Source: Reyranella sp.
GTDB taxonomy: Bacteria > Pseudomonadota > Alphaproteobacteria > Reyranellales > Reyranellaceae
Assembly (NCBI GenBank): GCA_019745575.1
Contig: JAIETA010000086.1
Coordinates: 1 to 33,052 of the forward strand
Direction: 5' to 3'
Length of the DNA: 33,052 bases
This document shows positions 1 to 8,012 of the stretch, in pieces (position 1 is the first letter of the stretch; the number at the start of each line of letters is the position of its first letter). The translations under genes and the position numbers were made by a program. The notes beneath the pieces are model-generated. The model saw only the letters and a program-made list of their open reading frames with translations. It did not search any database and was not told the origin of the DNA.

Positions 1-2
1 AG

Positions 3-278
3 AAGCTGCCGCGCGACGGCCTGTGGCCGGCCCAGGCGGCGCTGGCCGCCCAGGACGAGCTGGCGGCGCTTCATGCCGACCTGCTGGCCTCCTTGCTGCG
101 CGCGGCGGGGCCCGGCGGCGGCGCCGATCCCGATGCGGCGCTGGCCCGCTGGAGCGAGCCGCGGCGGCTGGCGCTCGACCGCGTCGACCGGCTGCTGAAG
201 GAGGACCTGCCGGTGGCCGGCAGCCTCGACCTCGCCATGCTCTCGGTCGCCACCGCCGAGTTGCGAAGCCTCGTCTAG
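3..278 (+). CDS. NAD-glutamate dehydrogenase, C-terminal end (partial)
   Basis: Only the last 91 codons lie in the window; the frame is open to the left edge and stops with TAG at 276-278. The readable tail begins KLPRDGLWPAQAAL, has a helical stretch with LHADLLASLL, and ends with DLAMLSVATAELRSLV. This ending matches what I recall of the C-terminus of the large (about 1,600-residue) bacterial NAD-dependent glutamate dehydrogenases, which convert glutamate to 2-oxoglutarate and ammonia in the cytoplasm. No catalytic residues are in view, so the call rests on tail similarity alone. msrB follows 30 bp downstream on the same strand. Confidence 0.7.
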   Translation, partial: KLPRDGLWPAQAALAAQDELAALHADLLASLLRAAGPGGGADPDAALARWSEPRRLALDRVDRLLKEDLPVAGSLDLAMLSVATAELRSLV

Positions 279-308
279 CGGGCGATCATCGCCGCCACGG
301 AGCACATC

Positions 309-719
309 ATGAGCACCAAGACCGAGACCTTCCCGATCCAGAAGAGCGACGACGAGTGGCGGCGCGAACTCGATCCGCTGCAGTACAACGTGCTGCGCAA
401 GCACGCCACCGAGCGCGCCTTCACCAGCCCGCTGAACGACGAGAAGCGCCAGGGACTGTTCGTCTGCGCCGGCTGCGGCGAGAAGCTGTTCGACGCGGCC
501 ACGAAATTCGAGAGCGGCACCGGCTGGCCGTCCTTCTGGCAGCCGCTGTCCGGCGGCATCGGCACGACGACCGATCGCAGCTTCTTCATGACCCGCACCG
601 AGGTGCATTGCGCCAAGTGCGGCGGCCATCTCGGCCACGTCTTCCCCGACGGGCCGGCACCCACCGGCCAGCGCTACTGCATGAACGGCGCGGCGATGAA
701 GTTCGAGGAGAAGAAGTAG
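309..719 (+). CDS. msrB: peptide-methionine (R)-S-oxide reductase MsrB
   Basis: This is a 136-residue cytoplasmic enzyme of full family length that reduces methionine-R-sulfoxide in oxidised proteins, normally with thioredoxin as reductant. Two CxxC pairs that bind the structural zinc are visible (C53/C56 in VCAGCGEKLF and C101/C104 in HCAKCGGHLGH). The central SGTGWPSFWQP and the catalytic cysteine C124 in QRYCMNGAAM are also present. The usual serine after the RYCxN motif is glycine here, a mild deviation. The ATG at 309 fits the family N-terminus. There is no signal peptide, so it should act in the cytoplasm. A strong hairpin follows the stop codon. Confidence 0.96.
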   Translation: MSTKTETFPIQKSDDEWRRELDPLQYNVLRKHATERAFTSPLNDEKRQGLFVCAGCGEKLFDAATKFESGTGWPSFWQPLSGGIGTTTDRSFFMTRTEVHCAKCGGHLGHVFPDGPAPTGQRYCMNGAAMKFEEKK

Positions 720-723
720 GCCC

Positions 724-752
724 GAGTCTATCCGACTCCGTCGGAGAGACTC
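724..752. terminator. hairpin between convergent msrB and small secreted peptide gene
   Basis: GAGTCT (724-729) pairs with AGACTC (747-752) and CCGAC (732-736) with GTCGG (740-744). This gives 11 base pairs with a symmetric 2-nt internal loop and a TCC apical loop. It lies 5 bp after the msrB stop and just beyond the stop of the minus-strand peptide gene. No clear T-run follows on either strand, so termination is inferred from position and structure. Confidence 0.5.
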
Positions 753-753
753 T

Positions 754-876
754 CTAGGTCACCGGCTTCTCGGCTGGCGGCGGAGGCGGCGGAATTTCGT
801 CGTGGCAGATCTGCGCCAGCGACGGCTGCAGCATCGCGAACAGAATGGCCATCGCAAGGGCGGCAAGACGGGTCAT
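754..876 (-). CDS. small secreted proline-rich peptide (40 aa), hypothetical
   Basis: A 40-codon frame reads MTRLAALAMAILFAMLQPSL, then AQICHDEIPPPPPPAEKPVT and TAG. The N-terminus has one Arg, a hydrophobic core and a good signal-peptidase I site after SLA, leaving an exported peptide of about 19 residues with one cysteine and six consecutive prolines. A strong ribosome binding site, GGAGG, ends 5 nt before the ATG, which supports real translation. I do not recognise a family and cannot assign a function. The single cysteine is not in a lipobox. The epoxide hydrolase gene lies just upstream on the same strand (28 bp), so the two may be co-transcribed. Confidence 0.6.
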   Translation of the reverse strand: MTRLAALAMAILFAMLQPSLAQICHDEIPPPPPPAEKPVT

Positions 877-904
877 GTGCGCCTCCAATCGACGCTGAAG
901 TGGA

Positions 905-1891
905 TCACAGCCCCTTCAGGAAGTCGATCAGCAGTTTGTTGACCTCGGCCGGCCGCTCCTGCTGCACCCAGTGGCCGGCGCCCTCAAGGATGTGGCTGCC
1001 GCGCAGGCCCGGCAGGGTCTTCGGGTAGGCCTCGAGCTGCGCCTTGGCCGCAGGGAAGCGCAGCACGCCGTCGCGGCTGCCGGCGATGAACAGCGAGGGC
1101 TGGCGGATCGGCTGGCCGCGCCACGGACCCGCAAGCTCCCAGTTGCGCCGCAGGTTGCGGTACCAGTTGAAGCCGCCGCGAAAGCCGGCGCGGGCGAATT
1201 CCTGGGTGTAATAGTCGAGGTCGGCCTCGCTCAGCCACGCCGGCAGCCTGTCGGGATCGACCGTGTTGGACAGCAGCGTGCCGTCGGGCAGGCGGGCAAA
1301 GCCCTTGCCCGGTTCCGTGAGATCGCCGCCGGCGGTGTAGTAGATGCGCCGCAGGGCGGCGCGGATGTCCTGCTGCATCTCGGCCTCGGCCACGCCGGGC
1401 TTCTGGAAGTACTGCATGTAGAAGTCGTTGATGCCGAGCTTCTCCAGCGCGCTCAGCACGTCGACATAGCCGGGCGGCGCGTAGGGCACGCTCATGGCGC
1501 ACACCGCCGGAAACAGGTCGGGCCGCCACAGCGCGGCGTTCCAGGCGACCGGTGCGCCCCAGTCGTGGCCGACGATCACCGCCTTGGTCTCGCCCAGCGC
1601 CTTGACCAGTTCGGCCATGTCGCCCACCAGGTGGAGAAGCGTGTAGTGCTCGATGGTTTCGGGCGCCTGGGTTCCGCCATAGCCGCGCATGTCGGGGGCG
1701 ACGCAGCGGAAGCCGGCGGCGCTCACGGCCTGCAGCTGGTGCCGCCACGAATACCAGCTCTCGGGCCAGCCATGACAGAACAGCACCAGCGGCGCCCCGG
1801 GTTCCCCGGGGCCGATCTCGGCGTAGCGCATGTGGATGTTGTTGGCCGTGGTCGTCTTGAGCGTGACGCCCGGAACAGGCGAAGCGGTCAT
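905..1891 (-). CDS. alpha/beta hydrolase, soluble epoxide hydrolase type
   Basis: This is a 328-residue alpha/beta-hydrolase without signal peptide. The oxyanion-hole motif HGWPES (40-45) and the nucleophile elbow VGHDWGAPV with Asp110 are typical of epoxide hydrolases, where Asp rather than Ser forms the ester intermediate. Acid Asp274 (GSRDGV) and base His307 (GAGHWVQQE) complete the triad. A cap domain lies between, with NWYRN and YYTQ supplying candidate ring-opening tyrosines. It should open epoxides to vicinal diols; the substrate is not visible. GGAGGA 8 nt before the ATG fixes the start. Haloalkane dehalogenase is less likely because the HGWPES and NWYRN motifs favour epoxide hydrolase. 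Confidence 0.9.
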   Translation of the reverse strand: MTASPVPGVTLKTTTANNIHMRYAEIGPGEPGAPLVLFCHGWPESWYSWRHQLQAVSAAGFRCVAPDMRGYGGTQAPETIEHYTLLHLVGDMAELVKALGETKAVIVGHDWGAPVAWNAALWRPDLFPAVCAMSVPYAPPGYVDVLSALEKLGINDFYMQYFQKPGVAEAEMQQDIRAALRRIYYTAGGDLTEPGKGFARLPDGTLLSNTVDPDRLPAWLSEADLDYYTQEFARAGFRGGFNWYRNLRRNWELAGPWRGQPIRQPSLFIAGSRDGVLRFPAAKAQLEAYPKTLPGLRGSHILEGAGHWVQQERPAEVNKLLIDFLKGL

Positions 1892-1934
1892 CGGCGGGTT
1901 CCTCCAGGGATCGGCCGCACCCTAGCGGGTCGAC

Positions 1935-2804
1935 CTAGCCGCGCAAGTGAACCGGCCGTGACAGCCGCATCCGCACCGAGGCGCGCGACCCCAGGAGCAG
2001 CGAGCCGACGAAGAAGGCGCTGGCGAACAGGACGATGACCGGCCCCGAGGGCAGGCCGGCGTGAAACGACACCAGCAGTCCGATCGCCGCCGAGGCGAAG
2101 GCCATGGGTGCCGCGACCAGCGTCATCGACCAGACCTCGCGGGCCCAGAACGAGGCGGCAACCGCCGGCAGCAGCACGATGCCCAGCGCCATCAGCGTGC
2201 CCAGCGCCTGGAAGCCCGCCACCATGTTCAGCACGGCGAGTGCCAGGAAAAGATAGTGGTAGAGCGAGCCGCGGATGCCTATGGCGGCGAGAAAGCCGGG
2301 ATTGAAGCATTCCACGACCAGGGGCCGGTAGATGGCGGCCAGGCCCACCAGGGTGAGCGTGGCCGTCGCAACGACGAGGAACAGCGCCATGTCGTCGACC
2401 GCCAGGATGGCGCCGAACAGGATGTTCATGAGATCGACGGCCGAGCCGCGCAGGGAAACGATGAGCACGCCCATCGCCATCGCGGTGAGGTAGGCCGCGG
2501 CGAAGCTTGCGTCCTCGCGCATGCTGGAGAAGCGGGCGATGACGCCCGACAACAGCGCCGTCGCAATGCCGGCCAGGAAGCCGCCGAGGCTCATGGCCGG
2601 CAGCGACAGGCCGCCCAGCAGGAAGCCGAGCGCGGCCCCCGGCAACAGGGCGTGGGCGAGCGCGTCGCCCATCAGGCTCATGCGACGCAGGATCAGGAAC
2701 ACGCCGATTGCCGAGCCGCCGACCGCCAGCGCGAGGCTCGCCACGAGAGCGCGGCGCATGAAGCCGAACTCGACGAACGGCTGGATCAGGTATTCGTAGA
2801 ACAT
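1935..2804 (-). CDS. aztB: zinc ABC transporter permease (AztB/ZnuB type)
   Basis: This 289-residue polytopic inner-membrane protein of the ABC-3 family has about eight hydrophobic segments. It is recognisable by RRMSLMGDALAHALLPGAAL near the N-terminus and the conserved GTLMALGIVLLPA block near residues 205-220. It forms the channel for zinc (or manganese) uptake. The gene begins 16 bp after the ATP-binding gene, so the two form an operon. The N-terminus (FGFMRRALVASLAL) looks closer to the AztB subgroup than to enterobacterial ZnuB, judged from memory of the family. No substrate-binding protein gene is adjacent; it may be elsewhere in the genome. Confidence 0.88.
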   Translation of the reverse strand: MFYEYLIQPFVEFGFMRRALVASLALAVGGSAIGVFLILRRMSLMGDALAHALLPGAALGFLLGGLSLPAMSLGGFLAGIATALLSGVIARFSSMREDASFAAAYLTAMAMGVLIVSLRGSAVDLMNILFGAILAVDDMALFLVVATATLTLVGLAAIYRPLVVECFNPGFLAAIGIRGSLYHYLFLALAVLNMVAGFQALGTLMALGIVLLPAVAASFWAREVWSMTLVAAPMAFASAAIGLLVSFHAGLPSGPVIVLFASAFFVGSLLLGSRASVRMRLSRPVHLRG

Positions 2805-2820
2805 CGCGCCGGGCGGAGGA

Positions 2821-3564
2821 TCAGGCGCTCAGCCGCAGCGGGACGTCGCAGGCGTCGGCGTGCTCGTCCCAGGCCTCGGCCATGGCGCGTGCCCGCAACA
2901 GGTTTTCGGCCGACAGGACCCGTTGCGTCGGGCCGGAATCGACCAGCTCGCGGGCCAGCAGCAGCGCGTTGGGAAAATCGCGCCGCACCTGATCGAGGTC
3001 GTGCAGGACGGCCACGACGGTCCGCTTCTCGGCCCGCCAGCGCCGGATCACCGCCATCAGGTCAGCCACGGTCTTGGAGTCGATGGCGGCGAAGGGTTCA
3101 TCCAGCAGCACGAGGTCGGCATCCTGGAGCAGCAGCCGGGCAAACAGAACGCGCTGGAACTGCCCCACCGACAGCGTGTCGATCGGGCGGCGCTCGAAGC
3201 CCGCGAGACCCACCGCCTCGATGGCGTGCTGGGCGTCGTCGATGTCGGCTGTGCGGGCCGCGCCAAAGCCGCCGAAGCGCGACCAGCGGCCAAGCAGGAC
3301 CGTATCGAAGACCGAGATTGGAAAGCTGCGATCGATCTCGGCCTGCTGCGGCAGGTAGGCGATGCGCTTGGCCGAACATTCGATGCGGCCCTCGATGTGC
3401 GGAGCAAGGCCCAGCAGAGCCTTCAGCAGCGTGCTCTTGCCGGCGCCATTGGGCCCGACGATCGCGGTCATCTCGGCGGCGGGAATCTCCGCCGATACGT
3501 GGTGCACCGCCGGATGGCGGTCGTAGCTCACGGTCAGATCGGTCAGGCGAAGGGCCGCGCTCAC
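2821..3564 (-). CDS. aztA: zinc ABC transporter ATP-binding protein (AztA/ZnuC type)
   Basis: This 247-residue ABC ATPase powers the adjacent permease. Walker A is GPNGAGKST, the Q-loop lies in YLPQQAEIDRSFP, the signature is LSVGQFQR (Gly to Val at its third position), Walker B is LVLLDEPF and the switch His is in AVLHDLDQV. The C-terminus NLLRARAMAEAWDEHA and the string HPAVHHVS resemble AztA proteins as I remember them. The start is GTG at 3564-3562, with GAGGA upstream inside the end of the preceding small gene. A Zur-box-like palindrome about 160 bp upstream fits zinc-repressed expression. Confidence 0.9.
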   Translation of the reverse strand: MSAALRLTDLTVSYDRHPAVHHVSAEIPAAEMTAIVGPNGAGKSTLLKALLGLAPHIEGRIECSAKRIAYLPQQAEIDRSFPISVFDTVLLGRWSRFGGFGAARTADIDDAQHAIEAVGLAGFERRPIDTLSVGQFQRVLFARLLLQDADLVLLDEPFAAIDSKTVADLMAVIRRWRAEKRTVVAVLHDLDQVRRDFPNALLLARELVDSGPTQRVLSAENLLRARAMAEAWDEHADACDVPLRLSA

Positions 3565-3574
3565 CGCACCGTCC

Positions 3575-3718
3575 TCACAGCGCCCACCAGGCGCAAAGCC
3601 ACAGCAGCGCCGAGATCGCCAAGGCGGCGGCGACGCGGGCCGGCGCGCTCATGGCGAGCAGGGTAGTACCGGGAGAAACGGGTTCATGCATGGGTCTGGC
3701 CGCGGCAGGAGACGACAT
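3575..3718 (-). CDS. small membrane peptide (47 aa) leading the zinc operon, hypothetical
   Basis: A 47-codon frame starts at ATG 3718-3716 and ends TGA 10 bp before the aztA GTG. It encodes a polar N-terminus and one hydrophobic segment (about residues 26-47, AALAISALLWLCAWWAL at the end), a single-pass membrane peptide. In-frame ATGs at codons 10 and 23 are alternative starts; none has a clear Shine-Dalgarno sequence. The first ATG lies only 3 bp from the Zur-like palindrome, so it could be used only on a leaderless transcript. The function is unknown. It could be an accessory subunit or merely a leader coupled to aztA. Confidence 0.5.
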   Translation of the reverse strand: MSSPAAARPMHEPVSPGTTLLAMSAPARVAAALAISALLWLCAWWAL

Positions 3719-3721
3719 GTT

Positions 3722-3734
3722 GTTATAATATTAC
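3722..3734 (-). promoter_or_regulatory. Zur-box-like palindrome overlapping a candidate promoter of the zinc operon
   Basis: The plus strand reads GTTATAATATTAC, an imperfect dyad that differs at one base from the core of the Escherichia coli Zur operator as I recall it (GTTATAATATAAC). Read on the minus strand it contains TATTAT, a good -10 element, placed so that transcription would begin at or next to the ATG of the small membrane peptide. No convincing -35 hexamer is seen. Repression by Zur with zinc bound is the natural reading given the zinc transporter genes downstream. Confidence 0.65.
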
Positions 3735-3797
3735 TCGCGGTGAGTCCAGCCGACGTCACGACCTGCGAGCGCTACGTGACCGGCCACTGACCGTTTC

Positions 3798-4460
3798 TTG
3801 ATTGGGCCGTGGGCGGTCGAGCTGTTCACCTCGCAGGGCTGCAACTCGTGTCCGCCGGCCGACGCCTTCCTCGGCAAACTGGCCGCGCGGCCCGACATCG
3901 TCGCGCTGTCGTTCCACGTCGATTACTGGGACTACATCGGCTGGAAAGACCCCTTCGCCTCGCGCGAGACCACCGAGCGCCAGCGCGCCTACGCCCGGAC
4001 ATTGAAGCAGCGCTACGTCTACACGCCGGAGATGGTGGTCGACGGCATCGGCCACGACACTGGCCGCGAGCCGGGCCCGATCGAGGCCTTGCTGGCGACG
4101 GCGCAGCGCCTCGCGCCGCGGCGCGCCACGCCCAGACTTTCGCGGACGGTCGGCGGACCCCTCATCGTCAAGCTCGAAGCCTTCGCCCTTCAGGGCGGCC
4201 CGGCCGACGTTACCCTCGCAGTCTACGATCGCCGGCACAGCACGCGCGTGGCCCGTGGCGAGAACGACGGGCGCACGCTGGAGAACTTCAACATCGTCCG
4301 CCACTTCGAGCTGATCGGCCGCTGGGACGGCTCGGCCGCAGACTGGACGGTGGCTGCCGGGCGGATTCAGCCTTCCCAGGGCGTGGCCGTGCTGGTCCAG
4401 CACGCCGGCTGCGGCCCGATGATCGGCTGCAACAAGCTGGAGCCGGCATACTCGGGCTGA
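3798..4460 (+). CDS. DUF1223 family thioredoxin-fold protein
   Basis: This protein of about 220 residues has the DUF1223 hallmark ELFTSQGCNSCPPADAFL, a CxxC in a thioredoxin-like fold. It is followed by SFHVDYWDYIGWKDPFAS and RQRAYARTLKQRYVYTPEMV. Many family members are exported, but here an in-frame TGA at 3777-3779 leaves no room for a signal peptide. The only usable start is TTG at 3798, directly before GPWAVELF. It therefore looks cytoplasmic, or it has lost its leader. The function of the family is not established; the CxxC suggests a redox role. It is divergent from the zinc operon. Confidence 0.8.
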   Translation: MIGPWAVELFTSQGCNSCPPADAFLGKLAARPDIVALSFHVDYWDYIGWKDPFASRETTERQRAYARTLKQRYVYTPEMVVDGIGHDTGREPGPIEALLATAQRLAPRRATPRLSRTVGGPLIVKLEAFALQGGPADVTLAVYDRRHSTRVARGENDGRTLENFNIVRHFELIGRWDGSAADWTVAAGRIQPSQGVAVLVQHAGCGPMIGCNKLEPAYSG

Positions 4461-4506
4461 GACAGCCGGCCTTGCTTCCGCCACGGGTGCGGGCGAAGGT
4501 GCGCCA

Positions 4507-7500
4507 ATGCCGCCCGCCAGCGCCTCCGGCCGCCTGACCGCGGTTCTGGGTCCCACGAACACCGGCAAGACCCACCTCGCGATCGAGCGCATGCTCGGCC
4601 ACGAGTCCGGCATGATCGGCTTTCCGCTGCGCCTCCTGGCGCGCGAGAACTACGACCGCATCGTGGCAGTGAAGGGTGCCCACCAAGTGGCCCTGATCAC
4701 CGGCGAGGAGAAGATCGCGCCGCCCGGAGCGCGCTACTTCGTCTGCACGGTCGAATCCATGCCGGTCGAGCGGCAGGTCTCGTTCCTCGCCGTCGACGAG
4801 GTGCAGATGGCGGCCGACCCCGAACGCGGCCACTTCTTCACCGACCGCCTGCTGCACGCCCGCGGCGCGAACGAAACCATGCTGCTGGGCGCCGATACCG
4901 TCCGGCCGGTGTTGAACCGCCTGTTGCCCGACATCGACATGGTGGCCCGCCCGCGCTTTTCGAAGCTCACCTATGTCGGCCCCAAGAAGGCGACCCGCCT
5001 GCCGCGCCGTTCGGCCGTCGTCGGCTTCTCGGCCGGCGAAGTCTACGCCATCGCCGAGCTGATCCGCCGCCAACGCGGCGGCACGGCGATCGTCATGGGC
5101 GCGATGAGCCCGCGCACCCGCAATGCCCAGGTCGAGATGTTCCAGTCCGGCGAGGTCGAGTACCTGGTCGCGACCGACGCGATCGGCATGGGCCTCAACA
5201 TGGACGTCAATCACGTCTGGTTCGCCAGCCTGCGAAAGTACGACGGCCGCAGCGCGCGGCCCCTGCGCAGCGTCGAGCTGGCACAGATCGCCGGCCGCGC
5301 CGGCCGCCACATGAACGACGGCACCTTCGGCACCACGGCCGACGTCGGCGGCCTCGATCCCGAGATCGTCGAGGCCATCGAAAACCACCGCTTCGACCCG
5401 CTGCGCGACGTGCAATGGCGCAACAGCACCCTCGACTTCCGCTCGATCCCGGCGCTGATCGCCGCGCTCAACCTCGCGCCGTCGCATGCCGCGCTGCAGC
5501 GGGTCCGCGAGCAGGACGACCAGCTCGCACTGCAGACGCTGGCGGCGCAGTCCGACTTCCTGCCGCGCGTGCGCACGCCGGCGCGCGTCAAGCTGCTCTG
5601 GGAGGTCTGCCAGGTGCCCGACTTCCGCAAGACCATGACCGAAGAGCATACGCGGCTGCTCGGCCACCTGTTCGAACATCTGACGCAGGGCGGCGAGCGT
5701 CTGCCCGAGGACTGGATCGACAGCCACATCAAGCGGCTGGAGCATTTCGACGGCGACATCGACACCTTGATGGCGCGGATCGCCCATGTCAGGACCTGGA
5801 CCTACATCACCCACCGTCCCGGCTGGATTCAGCGCGCGACCCACTGGCAGGAACGCACGCGCGCCATCGAGGACAAGCTCTCCGACGTCCTGCACCAGCG
5901 GCTCACGCAACGGTTTGTCGATAGACGGGCGGCTTTGCTTGTAAGAAGATTGCGCGATGAGGATGAAATGACGACGTCGGTCGCCGCCGCAGGCGAGGTC
6001 ACGGTCGAGGGCGAGCATCTCGGACGCATCGAGGGCTTCCGATTCGTGCCCGACGCGGCCGAGAGCCACGCCGACCAGAAGGCCGTCCTGAGCGCCGCGC
6101 TGCGAGCGCTGCGTCAGGATCTGCCGGCGCGCCTACAAGCCTTTGCCGGTTCGGCCGATGGCGAGATCGTGTTCGATTCCCAGCTGCGCGTGTGCTGGGG
6201 CGGCGGTCCGGTGGCCCGCCTGCTGCCGAGCGGCGACATTCTCGCCCCCAAGGTCGAGGCGCTGGCCACCGACCTGCTCGACGGGCCGGCCCGCGAAGAG
6301 GTGCGCAAGCGTGCCGCGACCTGGGTCGAGACCCGCATTCGCCTCGGCCTCTCCGAGTTGATGGACGCCCGCGCCACGGCGGAGTTGCCGGCCGGCGCGC
6401 GCGGCATCGTCTTCCAGCTCTGCGAAAGCCTGGGCGTCCTGCCGCGCCGGCCGATCGAGGACCAGCTCGTCCAGCTCGGCGAGGACGATCGCAAGGCGCT
6501 GGCGCGGCTTGGCGTCAGGGTCGGCGTCTTTTCCCTCTATTTCCCGAGCATGCTGAAGCCGGTGCCGATTCGCCTGCGCGCCGGTCTTTGGATGATCGCC
6601 CGCAATCGCGAAACGATTCCGCCGCTGCCGGCCGAGGGCCGCACGTCGATGGACCTGCCGCGCGACGCCGAACGTGAGTTTTACGCCACCATCGGCTATC
6701 TGCCGTTGGGCGATCACGCGATCCGCGCCGACATGGTCGAGCGGCTGGCGGCAATGGCCCGTCAGGCGGTGCGCGAAAGCCGGGAGGCGGCCCGCCGCAC
6801 CCAACACGACAAGAAGCTGCCACGAGATGCGCCTGTCGCCGCGACCGCCACCGCACCGGCGGCGGCTCCTTCGGCCGACGAGATCAGCGAATGGGCGATC
6901 GTTGCCGCCGCGTTCGGCGAAAGCGAGCCCGTACCGGCACCTGAACCCGCGAGCACGCCGGAACCCGAAGTCCCCGCCGCCGACGCGCCGACGGCGCTGA
7001 CGGCCGTAGAGGAACCGGCAAACGCCGAAGCGGCGCCGGCTCCCCCGGCGTCGGCCGAGGAAACGACGACGGCAGAAGGCGCCGCAGCGGCCGAGGAGTC
7101 GAAGCCGGAGCCAAAGGCGACTGGTCCGCGGCCTCTGCAGCCCGGCCACTTCCGGGCGACCCCGCAGATGATGTCGCTGGTCGGCTGCTCCGAACCGGAG
7201 ATGGCCAACGTGATGCGTGCGCTGGGCTACCGTGTCCATCCGCCGTCGGAGGAGTCCGGACCGCTGCACAGCTTCTCGATCAAGCCGCGCTTTGTGCGCG
7301 AGCGCGAGGAGCAGCGGGAACGCCAACGCCTTCAGCAGCTGCAGCAGCGCCAGCAACGCGATCAGCAGCGCCGCGACCGGCCGGCGCGGCCGCCCAGCGA
7401 GCGTCAGTTCTTCGCCGACGCCGCCCGCCCGGATCGCGCCAAGCAAGGTCCGCGAAAGGATGGACCGCGCACCGATGGGCCGGCAAAGGACGGCCCTCGC

Positions 7501-7668
7501 CAGGACCGCGGTCAGAGCGACCGGCCTCGCGGCGCCCGGCCGCCGCGGCGTGACAGCGGCGGGCCGGCATTGCGCCTCTACGCCACCACCGAGACGAAGA
7601 GCGATGCGCCGGCCGCCGATTCGCCCTTCGCCAAGCTGCTGGAGCTCAAGCTCGGCGGCAAGAAGTAG
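4507..7668 (+). CDS. SUV3-like DEAD/DExH-box RNA helicase with long disordered tail
   Basis: This is a 1,053-residue superfamily 2 helicase of the mitochondrial SUV3 type found in alphaproteobacteria. Walker A is GPTNTGKT (15-22), the DExH-type motif II is DEVQ (97-100), ATDAIGMGLN lies at 222-231 and motif VI is QIAGRAGR (260-267). The middle contains the SUV3 C-terminal helical region. Residues about 775-880 are a low-complexity Ala/Pro/Glu linker. A conserved-looking block QPGHFRATPQMMSLVGCSEP follows, then a Gln/Arg-rich and Lys/Asp/Gly-rich basic tail (about 935-1040) likely to bind RNA. The S4-domain gene follows by 23 bp, suggesting co-expression in RNA metabolism. The start at ATG 4507 has a weak GAAGG upstream. 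Confidence 0.92.
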   Translation: MPPASASGRLTAVLGPTNTGKTHLAIERMLGHESGMIGFPLRLLARENYDRIVAVKGAHQVALITGEEKIAPPGARYFVCTVESMPVERQVSFLAVDEVQMAADPERGHFFTDRLLHARGANETMLLGADTVRPVLNRLLPDIDMVARPRFSKLTYVGPKKATRLPRRSAVVGFSAGEVYAIAELIRRQRGGTAIVMGAMSPRTRNAQVEMFQSGEVEYLVATDAIGMGLNMDVNHVWFASLRKYDGRSARPLRSVELAQIAGRAGRHMNDGTFGTTADVGGLDPEIVEAIENHRFDPLRDVQWRNSTLDFRSIPALIAALNLAPSHAALQRVREQDDQLALQTLAAQSDFLPRVRTPARVKLLWEVCQVPDFRKTMTEEHTRLLGHLFEHLTQGGERLPEDWIDSHIKRLEHFDGDIDTLMARIAHVRTWTYITHRPGWIQRATHWQERTRAIEDKLSDVLHQRLTQRFVDRRAALLVRRLRDEDEMTTSVAAAGEVTVEGEHLGRIEGFRFVPDAAESHADQKAVLSAALRALRQDLPARLQAFAGSADGEIVFDSQLRVCWGGGPVARLLPSGDILAPKVEALATDLLDGPAREEVRKRAATWVETRIRLGLSELMDARATAELPAGARGIVFQLCESLGVLPRRPIEDQLVQLGEDDRKALARLGVRVGVFSLYFPSMLKPVPIRLRAGLWMIARNRETIPPLPAEGRTSMDLPRDAEREFYATIGYLPLGDHAIRADMVERLAAMARQAVRESREAARRTQHDKKLPRDAPVAATATAPAAAPSADEISEWAIVAAAFGESEPVPAPEPASTPEPEVPAADAPTALTAVEEPANAEAAPAPPASAEETTTAEGAAAAEESKPEPKATGPRPLQPGHFRATPQMMSLVGCSEPEMANVMRALGYRVHPPSEESGPLHSFSIKPRFVREREEQRERQRLQQLQQRQQRDQQRRDRPARPPSERQFFADAARPDRAKQGPRKDGPRTDGPAKDGPRQDRGQSDRPRGARPPRRDSGGPALRLYATTETKSDAPAADSPFAKLLELKLGGKK

Positions 7669-7691
7669 CCGCGCGGCCGTCGCCGATTGCG

Positions 7692-7946
7692 ATGCGGCTC
7701 GACAAGTGGCTGTGGCAGGCACGTTTCTTCAAATCCCGCACCCTGGCCGCCCGCTACATCGAGAAGTCGCGCTGTCGTCTCGACGGCCGCGTCGTCGACA
7801 AGCCCCACACGACCGTTGCACCCGACATGGTCCTCACCTTCGCCCTCGGTGCGCGCGTCCGGGTCGTGCGAATCGTGTCGCTCGGCACCCGGCGCGGCCC
7901 CGCGGCGGAAGCCCGTACATTGTATGATGAAATCGACCCTGCGTGA
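7692..7946 (+). CDS. S4-domain RNA-binding protein (Hsp15-like)
   Basis: This 84-residue protein consists almost entirely of an S4 RNA-binding fold: MRLDKWLWQARFFKSRTLA, then RYIEKSRCRLDGRVVDKPH. It resembles Hsp15 (HslR), which binds stalled 50S subunits carrying nascent chains, but it lacks the longer basic C-terminal tail of the Escherichia coli protein. It lies 23 bp after the helicase stop with no obvious ribosome binding site of its own, so translation probably depends on coupling or a weak site. The RNA target is not determinable from sequence. Confidence 0.88.
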   Translation: MRLDKWLWQARFFKSRTLAARYIEKSRCRLDGRVVDKPHTTVAPDMVLTFALGARVRVVRIVSLGTRRGPAAEARTLYDEIDPA

Positions 7947-8012
7947 TTCGGCAGCCTTGCGCACGACGATGCCGCGCGTTAATCAGCCGGCCGCTCGTCT
8001 CAGGAGCCGTTG

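Noticed and set aside
971..3728. Long open frames antisense to the epoxide hydrolase and zinc transporter genes
   Set aside because: High GC content keeps antisense frames open; the translations are Arg/Ala/Gly-rich without domain features and lie opposite genes with intact motifs.
4288..7722. Long minus-strand frames opposite the helicase gene
   Set aside because: Same composition artefact; the plus-strand helicase has all catalytic motifs.
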